Made by a program: the position numbers and the translations under genes
In this document: in pieces, positions 51,555 through 60,569 of the stretch
Position numbering within the stretch: position 1 is the stretch's first letter
Layout of the letters: each line of letters begins with the position of its first letter
The notes under the pieces: generated by a model
Told to the model about the DNA's origin: nothing
What the model saw: only the letters and a program-made list of their open reading frames with translations
Databases searched by the model: none
Source of the DNA: JAEUHO01 sp046350655
GTDB taxonomy: Bacteria > Planctomycetota > PLA2 > JAEUHO01
Reading direction: 5' to 3'
Assembly: GCA_046350655.1 (NCBI GenBank)
Contig: JAXMAB010000006.1
Span: forward strand, 124,001 to 188,000
DNA length: 64,000 nucleotides

Positions 51555-54500
51555 TCAACCTCAACCGGATCATCGCGGGCAGCCTCCGCGGCCGCCTCTC
51601 GGTCGCCGCGGTCGCGCTCGTCGTCTCGGCGGTGGGCGCGCTCGTCGCGCTCTCGCTCCCCGTGGACGTGCTGCCCGACCTCAACCGGCCGAGCGTCACG
51701 ATCCTCACGGAGTCGCACGGCCTCGTCCCCGAGGACGTCGAGCGGCTCGTCACCCGTCCGCTCGAGCAGGCGCTCGGCGGCGCCACGGGCGTCACCCGCG
51801 TCCGCTCGTCGAGCGGGCTCGGCCTCTCGGTCGTGTGGGTCGAGTTCGGCTGGGACACCGAGATCTTCCGCAACCGGCAGATCGTGCAGGAGAAGCTCGC
51901 GGCCGCGAAGGCCCAGCTCCCGCCCGGGGTCGAGCCCGAGATGGCGCCGATCGCGAGCGTCATGGGCCAGATCCTCATGGTCGGGCTCAAGAGCCGGTCC
52001 GGCGCCACCGACACCGTGCGCCTGCGCGAGCTGGCGGACACGGTCGTGTGGCCGCGCCTGCGCGCCCTCGACGGCGTCGCGCAGGTGGTCCGCATCGGCG
52101 GCAGCCCCAAGCAGCTGCAGGTCGAGGTGGACGCCCGCGCCCTGCGCGCGCACGACGTGACCCTCGAGGACGTCGAGCGCGCGGTCCGCGAGGCGAACGT
52201 GTTCGGCTCGGGCGGCGTGCTCGCGATGGGGGCCGAGGGCCCGCTGGTCGCCGTGCCCGGCCTCGTGCGCGGCGTCGAGGACCTCCGGCTCGCGGTCGTG
52301 AGGCCCGACCCCGTGCGGTCGGTGCGGATGTCGGACGTCGCGACGGTCGAGTTCGGCCCCGCGCCGATCCGCACCGGCGAGGCGGGGATCGACGCGAAGC
52401 CCGGCGTGATCCTGACCGTCTTCAAGCAGCCCGGCGTCGACACCGTGGCCCTGACGGACCGCGTGCACGCGGAGCTCGCGAGCATCGTCCTGCCGCCGGA
52501 CGTGGAGCTCGCCGAGGAGATCTACGAGCAGGCGAGCTTCATCCACCGCGCCATCCACAACGTGGTCGACGCGGTGCGCGACGGGGCGATCCTCGTCGTC
52601 GTCATCCTGTTCCTGTTCCTGCTGAACTTCCGCACGACGATCATCACCCTGACGGCCCTGCCGCTCTCGATCGCGATCACCGCGCTGGTGTTCAAGGTGG
52701 CCGGCATCTCCATCAACACGATGACGCTCGGCGGCCTCGCCGTCGCCATCGGCGCCCTGGTGGACGACGCCATCGTCGACGTCGAGAACGTCTTCCGACG
52801 GCTGAAGGAGAACCGCGCCGCGGGCTCGCCCGTGCACCCGATGCTCGTCGTCTACCGGGCGTCGAGCGAGGTGCGCAAGCCGATCCTCGTGGGCACGCTC
52901 CTCGTCGTGGTCGTGTACGCGCCGCTGTTCGCGCTGACGGGCATGGAGGGGCGGCTCTTCGCGCCCATCGGCGTCGCGTACGTCGTCAGCATCCTCGCGT
53001 CGCTCCTCGTGTCGCTGACGGTGACGCCGGTCCTGTGCTGGTGGCTGCTGCCGCACGCGAAGGCGACGGCCCACCGGGCCGACGGCTTCCTCGTCCGCGG
53101 GGTGAAGGCGGTGGGGGAGCGCGTGATGGCGTTCTCGTGCCGGCACCCGTGGCAGATCGCGGCCGTGGTCGCCGGCGCGGCGGTGGCGGCCGTGGTGGTG
53201 CTCGCGACCCGCGGCAGCGAGTTCCTGCCGCCCTTCAACGAGGGCACCGCGCAGGTCAACCTGATCCTGCCGCCCGGCGCGAGCCTCGAGACGTCGGACG
53301 CGTTCGGGCGGCGGCTGGAGGCCGTCATCCGCGAGGTGCCGGGCGTGGCCTCGTTCGGGCGGCGGACGGGCCGCGGCGAGGGCGACGAGCACGCCGAGGG
53401 CGTCGGCATGACCGAGGTGATCGTCACGTTCGACCCGGCGTCGGGCCGCTCGCGCGAGGCGACGATCGCCGACATCCGCGCCCGGATCGCCAAGGAGTTC
53501 CCCGGCGTGGCGAGCGAGGTGGAGCAGCCGCTCGCGCACCTCCTGACGCACCTCCTCTCCGGTGTCAACGCGCAGGTCGCCATCAAGGTGTTCGGGCCCG
53601 ACCTCGACGTGCTGCGCGACGTCGCGGCGCGCGTGCAGGAGGCGGTCCGGACCGTCCCCGGCGTCGCCGACCTTCACGTCGAGCAGCAGGTCCTCGTGCG
53701 GCAGGTCGCCGTGACGCCGAAGCGCGAGGCGCTCGCGCGGCGGGGCATCCCCGTCGAGCGCATCGCGCGGACCGTCGAGTTGGGCCTCGAGGGCGCCGAG
53801 GTCAGCCGCATGACGGTGGGCCCGGCGGCCTACCCGATCGTGCTGCGGCTGCGCCCGGGCGACCGCGCCGACCTCGAGGCGGTCCGCGACCTGCCGATCG
53901 GCGCCGCCGACGGCAGCACGCTGCGGCTGTCCGAGGTGGCCGACGTCGGGCTCACCTGGACGCCGAACAACATCAACCGCGAGAACGTGTCGCGGCGGGT
54001 CGTCGTCCAGCACAACGTGCAGGGCCGGCCGCTCGGCGACGTCGTGGCCGACGTCGAGCGGGCGCTCGCGCCCATCCGGGCCGACCTCGCGCGGTTCCCC
54101 GGGACGTCGATCCGGCTGTCGGGGCAGTTCGAGGCGCAACGCGAGGCCGCGCAGCGGCTCGTGTGGCTGTCGGCCTTCGCCTTCGCGGCGATGTTCTTCG
54201 TGCTGTTCGTCCACTACCGCTCCGCGAACCTCGCGGGGCAGGTCATGGCGAGCCTGCCCATGGCGGCCATCGGCGCGGTGGCCATGGTGGTGGCGACCGG
54301 GCAGACCGTGTCGGTCGCGGTGCTCGTGGGCCTCATCTCGCTCGCGGGCATCGCGGCGCGCAACAGCATCCTGCTGATCGACCACTACCTGCACGTCATG
54401 CGCGAGGAGCGGCTCCCGTTCGGGGTGCCCGTGATCCTCAAGGCGGGCAAGGAGCGGTTGATCCCGGTGCTCATGACCGCGCTCTGCACGGGCATCGCGC

Positions 54501-54838
54501 TCGTGCCGATCGCGCTGACGCCGGACCGTCCGGGCCGCGAGCTGCTCTACCCCGTCGCGACCGTGATCCTCGGCGGGCTCGTCTCGAGCACGTTGCTCGA
54601 CCTCGTGGTCACGCCGGGCCTGTTCCTCGTCCTCGGCCGCCGGGCCGCGGCGGCGCACGTCGCGCACCGCGAGCGGCGCGACCGCGTGGCGGAGGAGCTG
54701 CTCGAGGAGCTCGTGCCCCCGCACGGGCCCACGGCCCCGTCCCCCTCCGTCGTCCCGGCCGGTCCGTCGTCGTCCGACGCCGGCCGATCCCTCCCGTCCG
54801 TCCCTTCGTCCCCCGGAGCTCCCGATGCGCATCGTTGA
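51551..54838 (+). CDS. CusA/CzcA family RND heavy-metal efflux pump
   Basis: 1095 residues, ATG at 51551. Twelve-helix proton-driven exporter: helix 1 GRLSVAAVALVVSAVGALVA, porter domains (VDVLPDLNRPSVTILTESHG, GVTRVRSSSGLGLSVVWVEF), helices 2-6 from AILVVVILFLFLLNFRTTII, and the proton-relay helix GGLAVAIGALVDDAIVDVEN with the conserved acidic residues. The second half includes GSEFLPPFNEGTAQVNLILP and AGIAARNSILLIDHYLHVMR. The VDDAIVDVEN form belongs to the CusA/CzcA group, but the metal (Cu/Ag or Co/Zn/Cd) cannot be decided. No outer-membrane CusC/CzcC gene is present in the cluster. Confidence 0.94.
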   Translation: MINLNRIIAGSLRGRLSVAAVALVVSAVGALVALSLPVDVLPDLNRPSVTILTESHGLVPEDVERLVTRPLEQALGGATGVTRVRSSSGLGLSVVWVEFGWDTEIFRNRQIVQEKLAAAKAQLPPGVEPEMAPIASVMGQILMVGLKSRSGATDTVRLRELADTVVWPRLRALDGVAQVVRIGGSPKQLQVEVDARALRAHDVTLEDVERAVREANVFGSGGVLAMGAEGPLVAVPGLVRGVEDLRLAVVRPDPVRSVRMSDVATVEFGPAPIRTGEAGIDAKPGVILTVFKQPGVDTVALTDRVHAELASIVLPPDVELAEEIYEQASFIHRAIHNVVDAVRDGAILVVVILFLFLLNFRTTIITLTALPLSIAITALVFKVAGISINTMTLGGLAVAIGALVDDAIVDVENVFRRLKENRAAGSPVHPMLVVYRASSEVRKPILVGTLLVVVVYAPLFALTGMEGRLFAPIGVAYVVSILASLLVSLTVTPVLCWWLLPHAKATAHRADGFLVRGVKAVGERVMAFSCRHPWQIAAVVAGAAVAAVVVLATRGSEFLPPFNEGTAQVNLILPPGASLETSDAFGRRLEAVIREVPGVASFGRRTGRGEGDEHAEGVGMTEVIVTFDPASGRSREATIADIRARIAKEFPGVASEVEQPLAHLLTHLLSGVNAQVAIKVFGPDLDVLRDVAARVQEAVRTVPGVADLHVEQQVLVRQVAVTPKREALARRGIPVERIARTVELGLEGAEVSRMTVGPAAYPIVLRLRPGDRADLEAVRDLPIGAADGSTLRLSEVADVGLTWTPNNINRENVSRRVVVQHNVQGRPLGDVVADVERALAPIRADLARFPGTSIRLSGQFEAQREAAQRLVWLSAFAFAAMFFVLFVHYRSANLAGQVMASLPMAAIGAVAMVVATGQTVSVAVLVGLISLAGIAARNSILLIDHYLHVMREERLPFGVPVILKAGKERLIPVLMTALCTGIALVPIALTPDRPGRELLYPVATVILGGLVSSTLLDLVVTPGLFLVLGRRAAAAHVAHRERRDRVAEELLEELVPPHGPTAPSPSVVPAGPSSSDAGRSLPSVPSSPGAPDAHR

Positions 54839-55286
54839 CCGCTGCACCGTCCCGTTCCTCGTCGCCCTGGCGGCGATCCTGCCCGGCTGCGGCAAGGACG
54901 CGCCGAAGCCGGCGCCCGCCGCGCCCGAGGCCCACGACCACGCCGCGCCGCACGGCGGCGAGCTCCTCGAGCTGGGCGAGGAGGAGGCCCACGTCGAGCT
55001 GCTGCACGACCGCAAGGGCGCGACGCTGACCGTGTGGGTCTACGGGAAGTCGTTGTCCGTGCCGGTCGCCGTCGAGGGGCCGACGGTCCTGTTGGCGACC
55101 AAGGACGGCCCGAAGGAGCTGAAGGGCGTGGCGCTCGACGCCAAGGCCGGCGCGACGACCGCGACGTCGTGGAAGTTCACGGACCCGACGCTCGACGCGG
55201 ACCCGCTCGAGGGCCGCATCCGCCTGACGGTGGACGGCAAGACGCACCAGTCCCCGCTCGAGCCCGCCGGTCACTCGCACAAGTAG
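54825..55286 (+). CDS. His-rich lipoprotein of the metal-efflux operon
   Basis: 153 residues from ATG at 54825, overlapping the pump gene by 14 bp. Lipobox AILPGCGKD (Cys about residue 22). His-containing stretch EAHDHAAPHGG after the linker and PAGHSHK at the C-terminus. In between is a small beta domain (KSLSVPVAVEGPTVLLATKD). It is probably a periplasmic metal-binding partner of the pump. Shares its style with the first gene of the cluster but not its Cys residues. Confidence 0.78.
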   Translation: MRIVDRCTVPFLVALAAILPGCGKDAPKPAPAAPEAHDHAAPHGGELLELGEEEAHVELLHDRKGATLTVWVYGKSLSVPVAVEGPTVLLATKDGPKELKGVALDAKAGATTATSWKFTDPTLDADPLEGRIRLTVDGKTHQSPLEPAGHSHK

Positions 55287-55409
55287 GCCCCCGCGGCCGT
55301 CCCGGGACGGTGGGCCGCGGGCCCGCCGTCCCGCCGAGCCGGGCGCGGCCTGCCGGGTCCGGGTCGCGACCACGCGCGCCGGGCCGGCGGACCGCGCCCC
55401 GAGGTGAGC

Positions 55410-56306
55410 ATGGCCCACGATCACGCCGACGCGCCCTCCGACCCGCGCCGCGCGTTCGCGATCGGCATCGCGTTGAACGTCACGTTCGCGGCGGCGGAGG
55501 TGGGGTTCGGGCTCTGGGCCAACTCGCTGGCGCTGCTCGCCGACGCGGGGCACAACCTCGGCGACGTCCTCGGGCTCCTGCTCGCGTGGGGGGCGAGCTA
55601 CCTGTCCGGTCGGCCGCCGACGGTCCGGCGGACCTACGGGCTGCGGCGCTCGTCGATCCTCGCGGCCCTGCTGAACGGGGTGCTGCTGCTGGTGGCGGTC
55701 GGCGGCATCGCGTGGGAGGCCGTCCGGCGGTTCGGGCGGCCCGCGCCGGTGGCGGACGTGACGGTCATCGTGGTCGCGGCGGCCGGCGTGCTGGTGAACA
55801 CGGCGACCGCCCTGTTGTTCGCCGCCGGCCGGAAGCGCGACCTCAACGTCCGGGCGGCGTTCCTGCACATGGCGGCCGACGCGGGCATCTCGGCGGCGGT
55901 CGTGCTCTCCGGCGTCGCGATGCGGTTCACCGGGTGGCCGGCGATCGACCCGGCCACGAGCCTGCTGATCGCCGTCGTGATCGCGGTCGGGACGTGGGGG
56001 CTCCTCCGGGACGCGATGGACCTCGCGCTCGACGCCGTCCCGTCGACGATCGACATCGCGCAGGTCGAGGCCTACCTGGCCGGGCTGCCGGGCGTCGTGG
56101 CGGTCCACGACCTCCACGTGTGGGGCCTGAGCACCGCGCACGCGGCGCTGACCGCCCACCTCGTGAAGCCCGACGGTCGTCTGGACGACGAGCTGCTCGC
56201 GCGCGCGGCGGCGGAACTGCGCGCGCGGTTCGGCATCGACCACGCGACGCTCCAGCTGGAGCGGGCGGTCGATCACGCCTGCGACCTCGGCCCGCCGCAC
56301 GGCTGA
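55410..56306 (+). CDS. czcD: Cation diffusion facilitator metal transporter
   Basis: 298 residues from ATG at 55410 with GAGGTG just upstream; the in-frame GTG at 55404 is within that site. Six membrane helices. Helix 2 carries the HxxxD half-site in LLADAGHNLGDVLGLLLAWG and helix 5 the second in AAFLHMAADAGISAAVV, forming the zinc/cadmium site of CzcD/ZitB-type proteins. The start MAHDHADAPS is His-rich and the C-terminal domain is the usual ferredoxin-like metal sensor (VVAVHDLHVWGLSTAHAALT). It moves divalent metal into the periplasm, from where the RND pump could export it. Confidence 0.93.
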   Translation: MAHDHADAPSDPRRAFAIGIALNVTFAAAEVGFGLWANSLALLADAGHNLGDVLGLLLAWGASYLSGRPPTVRRTYGLRRSSILAALLNGVLLLVAVGGIAWEAVRRFGRPAPVADVTVIVVAAAGVLVNTATALLFAAGRKRDLNVRAAFLHMAADAGISAAVVLSGVAMRFTGWPAIDPATSLLIAVVIAVGTWGLLRDAMDLALDAVPSTIDIAQVEAYLAGLPGVVAVHDLHVWGLSTAHAALTAHLVKPDGRLDDELLARAAAELRARFGIDHATLQLERAVDHACDLGPPHG

Positions 56307-56330
56307 CCCCTGCGCCACCCCCGGGTCGAG

Positions 56331-56436
56331 TTGGAACAAAGGGCTACGACCCCGTTGTTCCACTTGGAACAAAGGGCTACGACCCCGTTGTTCCATCGAC
56401 GGCGAGACGAACGGCTACGACCCCGTCGTTTCGCTG
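56331..56436. repeat. 33-bp tandem hairpin repeat, two exact units and one diverged
   Basis: TTGGAACAAAGGGCTACGAC (continuing CCCGTTGTTCCA) at 56331-56363 and again at 56364-56396. A diverged third unit with core ACGGCTACGACCCCGTCGTT ends about 56436. Each unit folds: GGAACAA with TTGTTCC, then GGG with CCC, loop CTACGAC. It lies between the convergent CDF and lipoprotein genes, so it may act as a two-way terminator. Confidence 0.8.
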
Positions 56437-56443
56437 TCGGACG

Positions 56444-56920
56444 TCAGATGGAGCCCTCGGTGGGGCGGCCGCGGTAGGCGTCGAACCAGGCCCAGTAGGA
56501 GGCCTCGACGTCGCGGGACGCCGCCCAGAGGGCCGCGTCGTCGGTGCCGTCGGCCGCGCGGCCGTAGCCGTTCACCGCCTCGGTGAACCGCTCGCGCGCG
56601 TCGAGGAACCGCGCGATGTCCTCGCGGCGCAGGTCGTGGGGGGGCTTCATCAACAGGAGGTCGCGCGCCGCCGCGACGAGCCGCGGACGCACGGCCCGCC
56701 CGGCCACGGCGTCGCCCGCCTCCCGCATCCGGCCCACGCCGACCAGGAGGTCGCGCATGGCCTGGAACGGCTCCGGCGCGTTCGACGACACCGCGGTCAC
56801 CCGCGTGTCCTTCGGCGCCCCCTTCGACGCGCAGCCGGCGACGCCGCCCGCCGCCGCGGCCAGGACGGCCGCGACGACGAGCCGGCGAACGGGCCTCGCG
56901 TGAGGGGACGTCGTCCGCAC
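56444..56920 (-). CDS. Lipoprotein of unknown function
   Basis: 158 residues from GTG at 56920. Lipobox AGGVAGCASK (Cys about residue 30). Rest helical: FQAMRDLLVGVGRMREAGDA, ARFLDARERFTEAVNGYGRA and the aromatic-rich VEASYWAWFDAYRG at the C-terminus. No family recognised. It follows glyS by 4 bp on the same strand, so it is probably co-transcribed with it. Confidence 0.68.
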   Translation of the reverse strand: MRTTSPHARPVRRLVVAAVLAAAAGGVAGCASKGAPKDTRVTAVSSNAPEPFQAMRDLLVGVGRMREAGDAVAGRAVRPRLVAAARDLLLMKPPHDLRREDIARFLDARERFTEAVNGYGRAADGTDDAALWAASRDVEASYWAWFDAYRGRPTEGSI

Positions 56921-56924
56921 CGCC

Positions 56925-58307
56925 CTACTCCGCGAGCCCGGTGTCGGCGCGCGTCCACGTCCGGACGCGCTCGGCGAGGAACGCCGCGAGCTCGCGCTCG
57001 TGGACCTTGTCCTGCAGCATCGTGTCGCGGTCGCGCACCGTGACCACGCCGTCCTTCAGCGTGTCGCTGTCGATCGTCACGCCGAACGGCACGCCCACCT
57101 CGTCGCCGCGCGCGTACCGCTTGCCGACCGTCGCCGACTCGTCGTACTGGCAGCGGAACGAGCCCTTCAGCGCGTCGAAGATCGCGCGGCCGCGCTCGGG
57201 CATCCCGTCCTTCTTGACGAGCGGGTAGATCCCGACCTGCACGGGCGCGAGCTTCGGGTGGAGGTGGAGCACCACGCGGCTCTCGCCGTTGGCCTTCGTC
57301 TCCTCCTCGTACGCCTCCGTGAGCACGACGAGGAACGCGCGGTCGACGCCGCACGACGGCTCGATCACGTACGGCACGACCCACTGCTTCGTCGCCTCGT
57401 CGAGGTACGACAGGCCCTTGCCGCTCGCCGCCTGGTGCGCCTTCAGGTCGAAGTCGGTCCGCGACGCGATGCCCTCGACCTCCTTCCACCCGAACGGGTA
57501 GCGGTACTCGACGTCCGCGCACCCCTTCGCGTAGTGGGCCAGCTCCTCCTTCGCGTGCTCCCGCAGGCGCAGCCGCGACGGCCGGATCCCGAGGCCCTTC
57601 CACCAGTCGAGCCGGTACTGCTTCCAGTGCTGGAACCACGTCTCCTCCGTCCCGGGGACGCAGAAGAACTCGCACTCCATCTGTTCGAACTCGCGCATGC
57701 GGAACAGGAAGTTGCGGACCACGATCTCGTTGCGGAACGCCTTCCCCTGCTGCGCGATGCCGAACGGCACCTTCACGCGCGTCGTCTCGAGCACGTTCTT
57801 GAAGTTCACGAAGATGCCCTGCGCCGTCTCCGGCCGCAGGTAGACCGTCGCGCCGGCCTCCTCCACGGGGCCCGCGGTCGTCTTGAACATCATGTTGAAC
57901 TGCCGCGGCTCGGTCAGCTCGCCGCCGCACTCGCCCGGCTTCTTGCTCGGCCGCATCGGGCAGACCGACTCGTCGAGCTGGTCCGCGCGGAACCGCGCCT
58001 TGCACTTCTTGCAGTCCACGAGCGGGTCGTTGAACCCCGCGACGTGGCCCGACACCTCCCAGACCTTCCCGGCCATCAGGATCCCGGCGTCGAGCCCGAC
58101 CACGTCCTCGCGCGACGTGACCATGGTCCGCCACCAGTCGTCCTTGATCAGCCGCTTGAGCTCCGTGCCGACCGGGCCGTAGTCGAAGCAGCCCGCGAGA
58201 CCGCCGTAGATGTCCGACGACGGGAACACGAAGCCGCGGCGCTTCGTGAGCGCGACGACCTTCTCCATGGTCTCGGGGGCGGGCGTGGACGGGGCGGGGG
58301 ACGACAT
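56925..58307 (-). CDS. glyS: Glycyl-tRNA synthetase (single-chain class II type)
   Basis: 460 residues, ATG at 58307. This is the alpha2-dimer form, related to archaeal and eukaryotic enzymes, not the alpha2beta2 form. It has GFVFPSSDIYGGLAGCFDYG, a zinc-type insertion CKKCKARFRADQLDESVCPM, motif 2 FRNEIVVRNFLFRMREFEQM, motif 3 VIEPSCGVDRAFL and the anticodon-binding domain (LAPVQVGIYPLVKKDGMPER). MMFKTTAGPVEEAGATVYLR and PETAQGIFVNFKNVLETTRV are also typical. The dispersed-repeat hairpin at 58426-58465 lies upstream. Confidence 0.96.
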   Translation of the reverse strand: MSSPAPSTPAPETMEKVVALTKRRGFVFPSSDIYGGLAGCFDYGPVGTELKRLIKDDWWRTMVTSREDVVGLDAGILMAGKVWEVSGHVAGFNDPLVDCKKCKARFRADQLDESVCPMRPSKKPGECGGELTEPRQFNMMFKTTAGPVEEAGATVYLRPETAQGIFVNFKNVLETTRVKVPFGIAQQGKAFRNEIVVRNFLFRMREFEQMECEFFCVPGTEETWFQHWKQYRLDWWKGLGIRPSRLRLREHAKEELAHYAKGCADVEYRYPFGWKEVEGIASRTDFDLKAHQAASGKGLSYLDEATKQWVVPYVIEPSCGVDRAFLVVLTEAYEEETKANGESRVVLHLHPKLAPVQVGIYPLVKKDGMPERGRAIFDALKGSFRCQYDESATVGKRYARGDEVGVPFGVTIDSDTLKDGVVTVRDRDTMLQDKVHERELAAFLAERVRTWTRADTGLAE

Positions 58308-59233
58308 GGTCGCGGACGGTCTCCGGAAGGGACGTCCCCGCAGTTGACCACGCCGTCGCGCACGCGCCCTCCCCGGCGCACGCGGGGCCGCGGCACCGCG
58401 CCGCGCGGGGCGCACTCGGGCGCGCGGGACCGCGAGGCCCGCCGGCCGCCGGGCCTCGCGGTCCCACCCCCTCGACCCGCCCCCGCGCCGTCGTCGGCCG
58501 GCCCTTTAGGACGCCGCCGCCGCGCCGCCGCCGCCGGCGCCCGAGCCGGGCCGTCGGCGCGGGGCCGGCCGCCCGCGCAGCCCGCGCGCGCGGGCCCAAG
58601 TTGGCGCGAACCGCGACCGATACGTCGTGGGAACGACCGTGCCCACCCGCGGTCCGACGTGCCGCTAGACCGGTCCGATCTGTCGTTGTAAGTCGATTGT
58701 TTCTCCACAATCTGTGGGGGCGTTTGCGGGCCATTTCCGGGGTCTCGGGCCCCATCCGTTGGGTTTTCCCCGTTTCGATCTCGTTGGGGTCGTCGTCGTA
58801 ACTGCTTGCGGGGGAACGACTTTCGTCCTTGCCGTCCTGCGGATCCTCGGGTAGAAACGGGCCCGGGTGAGGCAGACGGTCCGTTGACGCCCGGCCGCGA
58901 GGTCGGGAGCCGCCGGGTCGGCTGTCGGTTTCAGTGTTCGCGGACCAGGGCGGCGGTCGGTCTCCGGGGCTCCCCGGGGGGCGGCCGTCGATACGGCACG
59001 GGTCGGAGTCGGCAGCTCACGATGGGCGAGATCGCGGCCCCGGACGGGCGCTCGCGGCCTCCGCTTCCGAGCGGACGGTCGCGGGGGCTCGTGTCCCGGG
59101 CGGGGTCGTCGTCCGTCCACGCCGCCGCTCCGTCGTGGGCCGACGCGGCCGGCGCGGGTCACCCCGCCGGCCCTCCCCATCCGCGGACCTTCCGGGCGTA
59201 GGACCTGCGGGTCGTAGCGGGCGGGAGTCGTCC
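58308..59233. other. Long non-coding region upstream of the sigma factor, with an AT-rich patch
   Basis: 926 bp between divergent glyS and the sigma-factor gene, with no credible coding frame. It holds the repeat hairpin (58426-58465), a CCG-rich run (58512-58540), and a patch from about 58670 to 58870 whose base composition is much lower in G+C than its surroundings. In the patch are small inverted repeats (GTCGT-GGGA-ACGAC at 58623-58636; CCACA-ATC-TGTGG near 58705; GGGG-TCTC-GGGCCCC at 58740). It may be a long mRNA leader, promoter region or small RNA gene; I cannot tell which. Confidence 0.5.
58426..58465. repeat. Perfect 16-bp hairpin of the dispersed repeat (GGTC form)
   Basis: GGGACCGCGAGGCCCG (58426-58441), 8-nt loop, CGGGCCTCGCGGTCCC (58450-58465). 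Confidence 0.85.
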
Positions 59234-60376
59234 ATGAAGAAGGCCGCCGGCGCAGCCAAACAAGGCGCTGCCCTCGAGCATCGGGCCCTCGAGCACGGGA
59301 GGTCGGGCGCGTCCGTCGCGCAGGCCGAGGCCGTGACGCCGGGCCCGAAGGCGCCGACGCCGAAGAAGGCGTCGCGCGGCCCGCGCCGCGCGCTCGCCTC
59401 GACGAAGACGACGCCGGCCGCCGCGCCGGCCGCGGGGCGCGTCGTCGGCGGCATCGGCTTCAAGCCCGCCGCGCCCGCGACGACCCTCACGCCCGCGGTC
59501 GCCGGCGCGGCCTCGCGTCAGGGCGAGGACGTCACGCACGTCTGGTGCGAGTTCAAGAAGACCGGCGACGAGGCGCTGCGGAACCTGCTCGTCGAGCGCT
59601 ACCTCTACCTCGTCAAGGTGATCGCGAACCGGATCGCGGCGCGGCTCCCGCGCTCCATCGACGTCCAGGACCTGCGCTCGGCCGGCATCTTCGGCCTGAT
59701 CCGCGCCATCGAGAACTTCGACACGTCGCGCGGCACGCGCTTCGAGTCGTACTGCGCCACGCGCGTCCACGGCGCGATCCTCGACGAGCTGCGCGCCCAG
59801 GACTTCGTCCCGCGGCTCGTGCGCAACCGCGCCGACGCCTACCGCGCGGCCTTCGCCACGCTGCGGGCCCGGCTCGACCGCGACCCCTCGGCGCGCGAGG
59901 TGGGGCTCCACCTCGGCGTCTCCGACGAGGAGGCCGAGACGCTGCGGCGCGACGCGAACCTCTCGACCGTCTACACGCTCTCCCGCGAGGACGAGTCGAA
60001 CGACGACCCGTCGCAGCTGCGCAAGCTCGACGTGCTCGTGGACCGCGACAGCGAGGTCCCCTTCGACGAGATGGTCACGAAGGACCTCGCGGGCGCGCTC
60101 TCCATGCGGCTCGCGCGCGTCGAGCGCACCGTCGTCGCGCTCTACTATCACGACGGGCTCACCATGAAGGAGATCGGGTACGTCCTGAAGATCTCCGAGA
60201 GCCGCGTGTGCCAGATCCACACGAAGCTCCTCCGCAAGCTGAAGGCGCACCTCGAGGGCATCGTGAACGGCACCGCGCGCCCGCCGGCCGCGCCGCCCGC
60301 GGGGGCCCGGCGCGCGCCGGCCGCGCCCGCCCGGCCCGCGTACGACGGCGCGTCGTCGTCGCCGTTCGCGCCCTAG
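59234..60376 (+). CDS. FliA/WhiG family RNA polymerase sigma factor
   Basis: 380 residues from ATG at 59234. The first about 95 residues are a low-complexity Ala/Pro/Lys extension not usual in the family. Sigma region 2 follows: NLLVERYLYLVKVIANRIAA, DVQDLRSAGIFGLIRAIENF and ARLVHGAILDELR-like FESYCATRVHGAILDELRAQ. Region 3 is FATLRARLDRDPSAREVGLH, and the region 4 helix-turn-helix is LTMKEIGYVLKISESRVCQI with HTKLLRKLKAHL. It fits sigma-28/WhiG type factors that control motility or development. No flagellar genes or anti-sigma gene is nearby. A Pro/Ala tail ends the protein and a terminator-like hairpin follows. Confidence 0.92.
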   Translation: MKKAAGAAKQGAALEHRALEHGRSGASVAQAEAVTPGPKAPTPKKASRGPRRALASTKTTPAAAPAAGRVVGGIGFKPAAPATTLTPAVAGAASRQGEDVTHVWCEFKKTGDEALRNLLVERYLYLVKVIANRIAARLPRSIDVQDLRSAGIFGLIRAIENFDTSRGTRFESYCATRVHGAILDELRAQDFVPRLVRNRADAYRAAFATLRARLDRDPSAREVGLHLGVSDEEAETLRRDANLSTVYTLSREDESNDDPSQLRKLDVLVDRDSEVPFDEMVTKDLAGALSMRLARVERTVVALYYHDGLTMKEIGYVLKISESRVCQIHTKLLRKLKAHLEGIVNGTARPPAAPPAGARRAPAAPARPAYDGASSSPFAP

Positions 60377-60400
60377 CCTCGCGCGCGGCCGGTCGCGTCC

Positions 60401-60427
60401 GGCGCCCGCAAAACCGCGGGACGGCGC
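60401..60427 (+). terminator. Hairpin after the sigma factor gene
   Basis: GGCGCC at 60401-60406 and GGCGCC at 60422-60427 enclose CCGC-AAAAC-GCGG type pairing. It lies 25 bp after the stop. Confidence 0.5.
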
Positions 60428-60569
60428 CTGTTCCACGGTCCCGGCGCCCGGCCGCCGGAGGGGGGCTTCGTGCCCGGGCATCGGACCGACCCCGTCCAAA
60501 TGACGGGGGGGCACCGGGGGTGGCGTATCCTTCCGCCCTTCCCTCGGTCCTGGTCCGGAGCCTCGCCCG

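Noticed and set aside
58701..58709. DnaA-box-like TTCTCCACA, possible origin
   Set aside because: Only one near-match, with no cluster of boxes and no dnaA/dnaN/gyrB neighbours.
59234..60376. Flagellar operon marker
   Set aside because: The sigma factor is of FliA/WhiG type, but no flagellar or chemotaxis gene is near, so motility cannot be inferred from this window.
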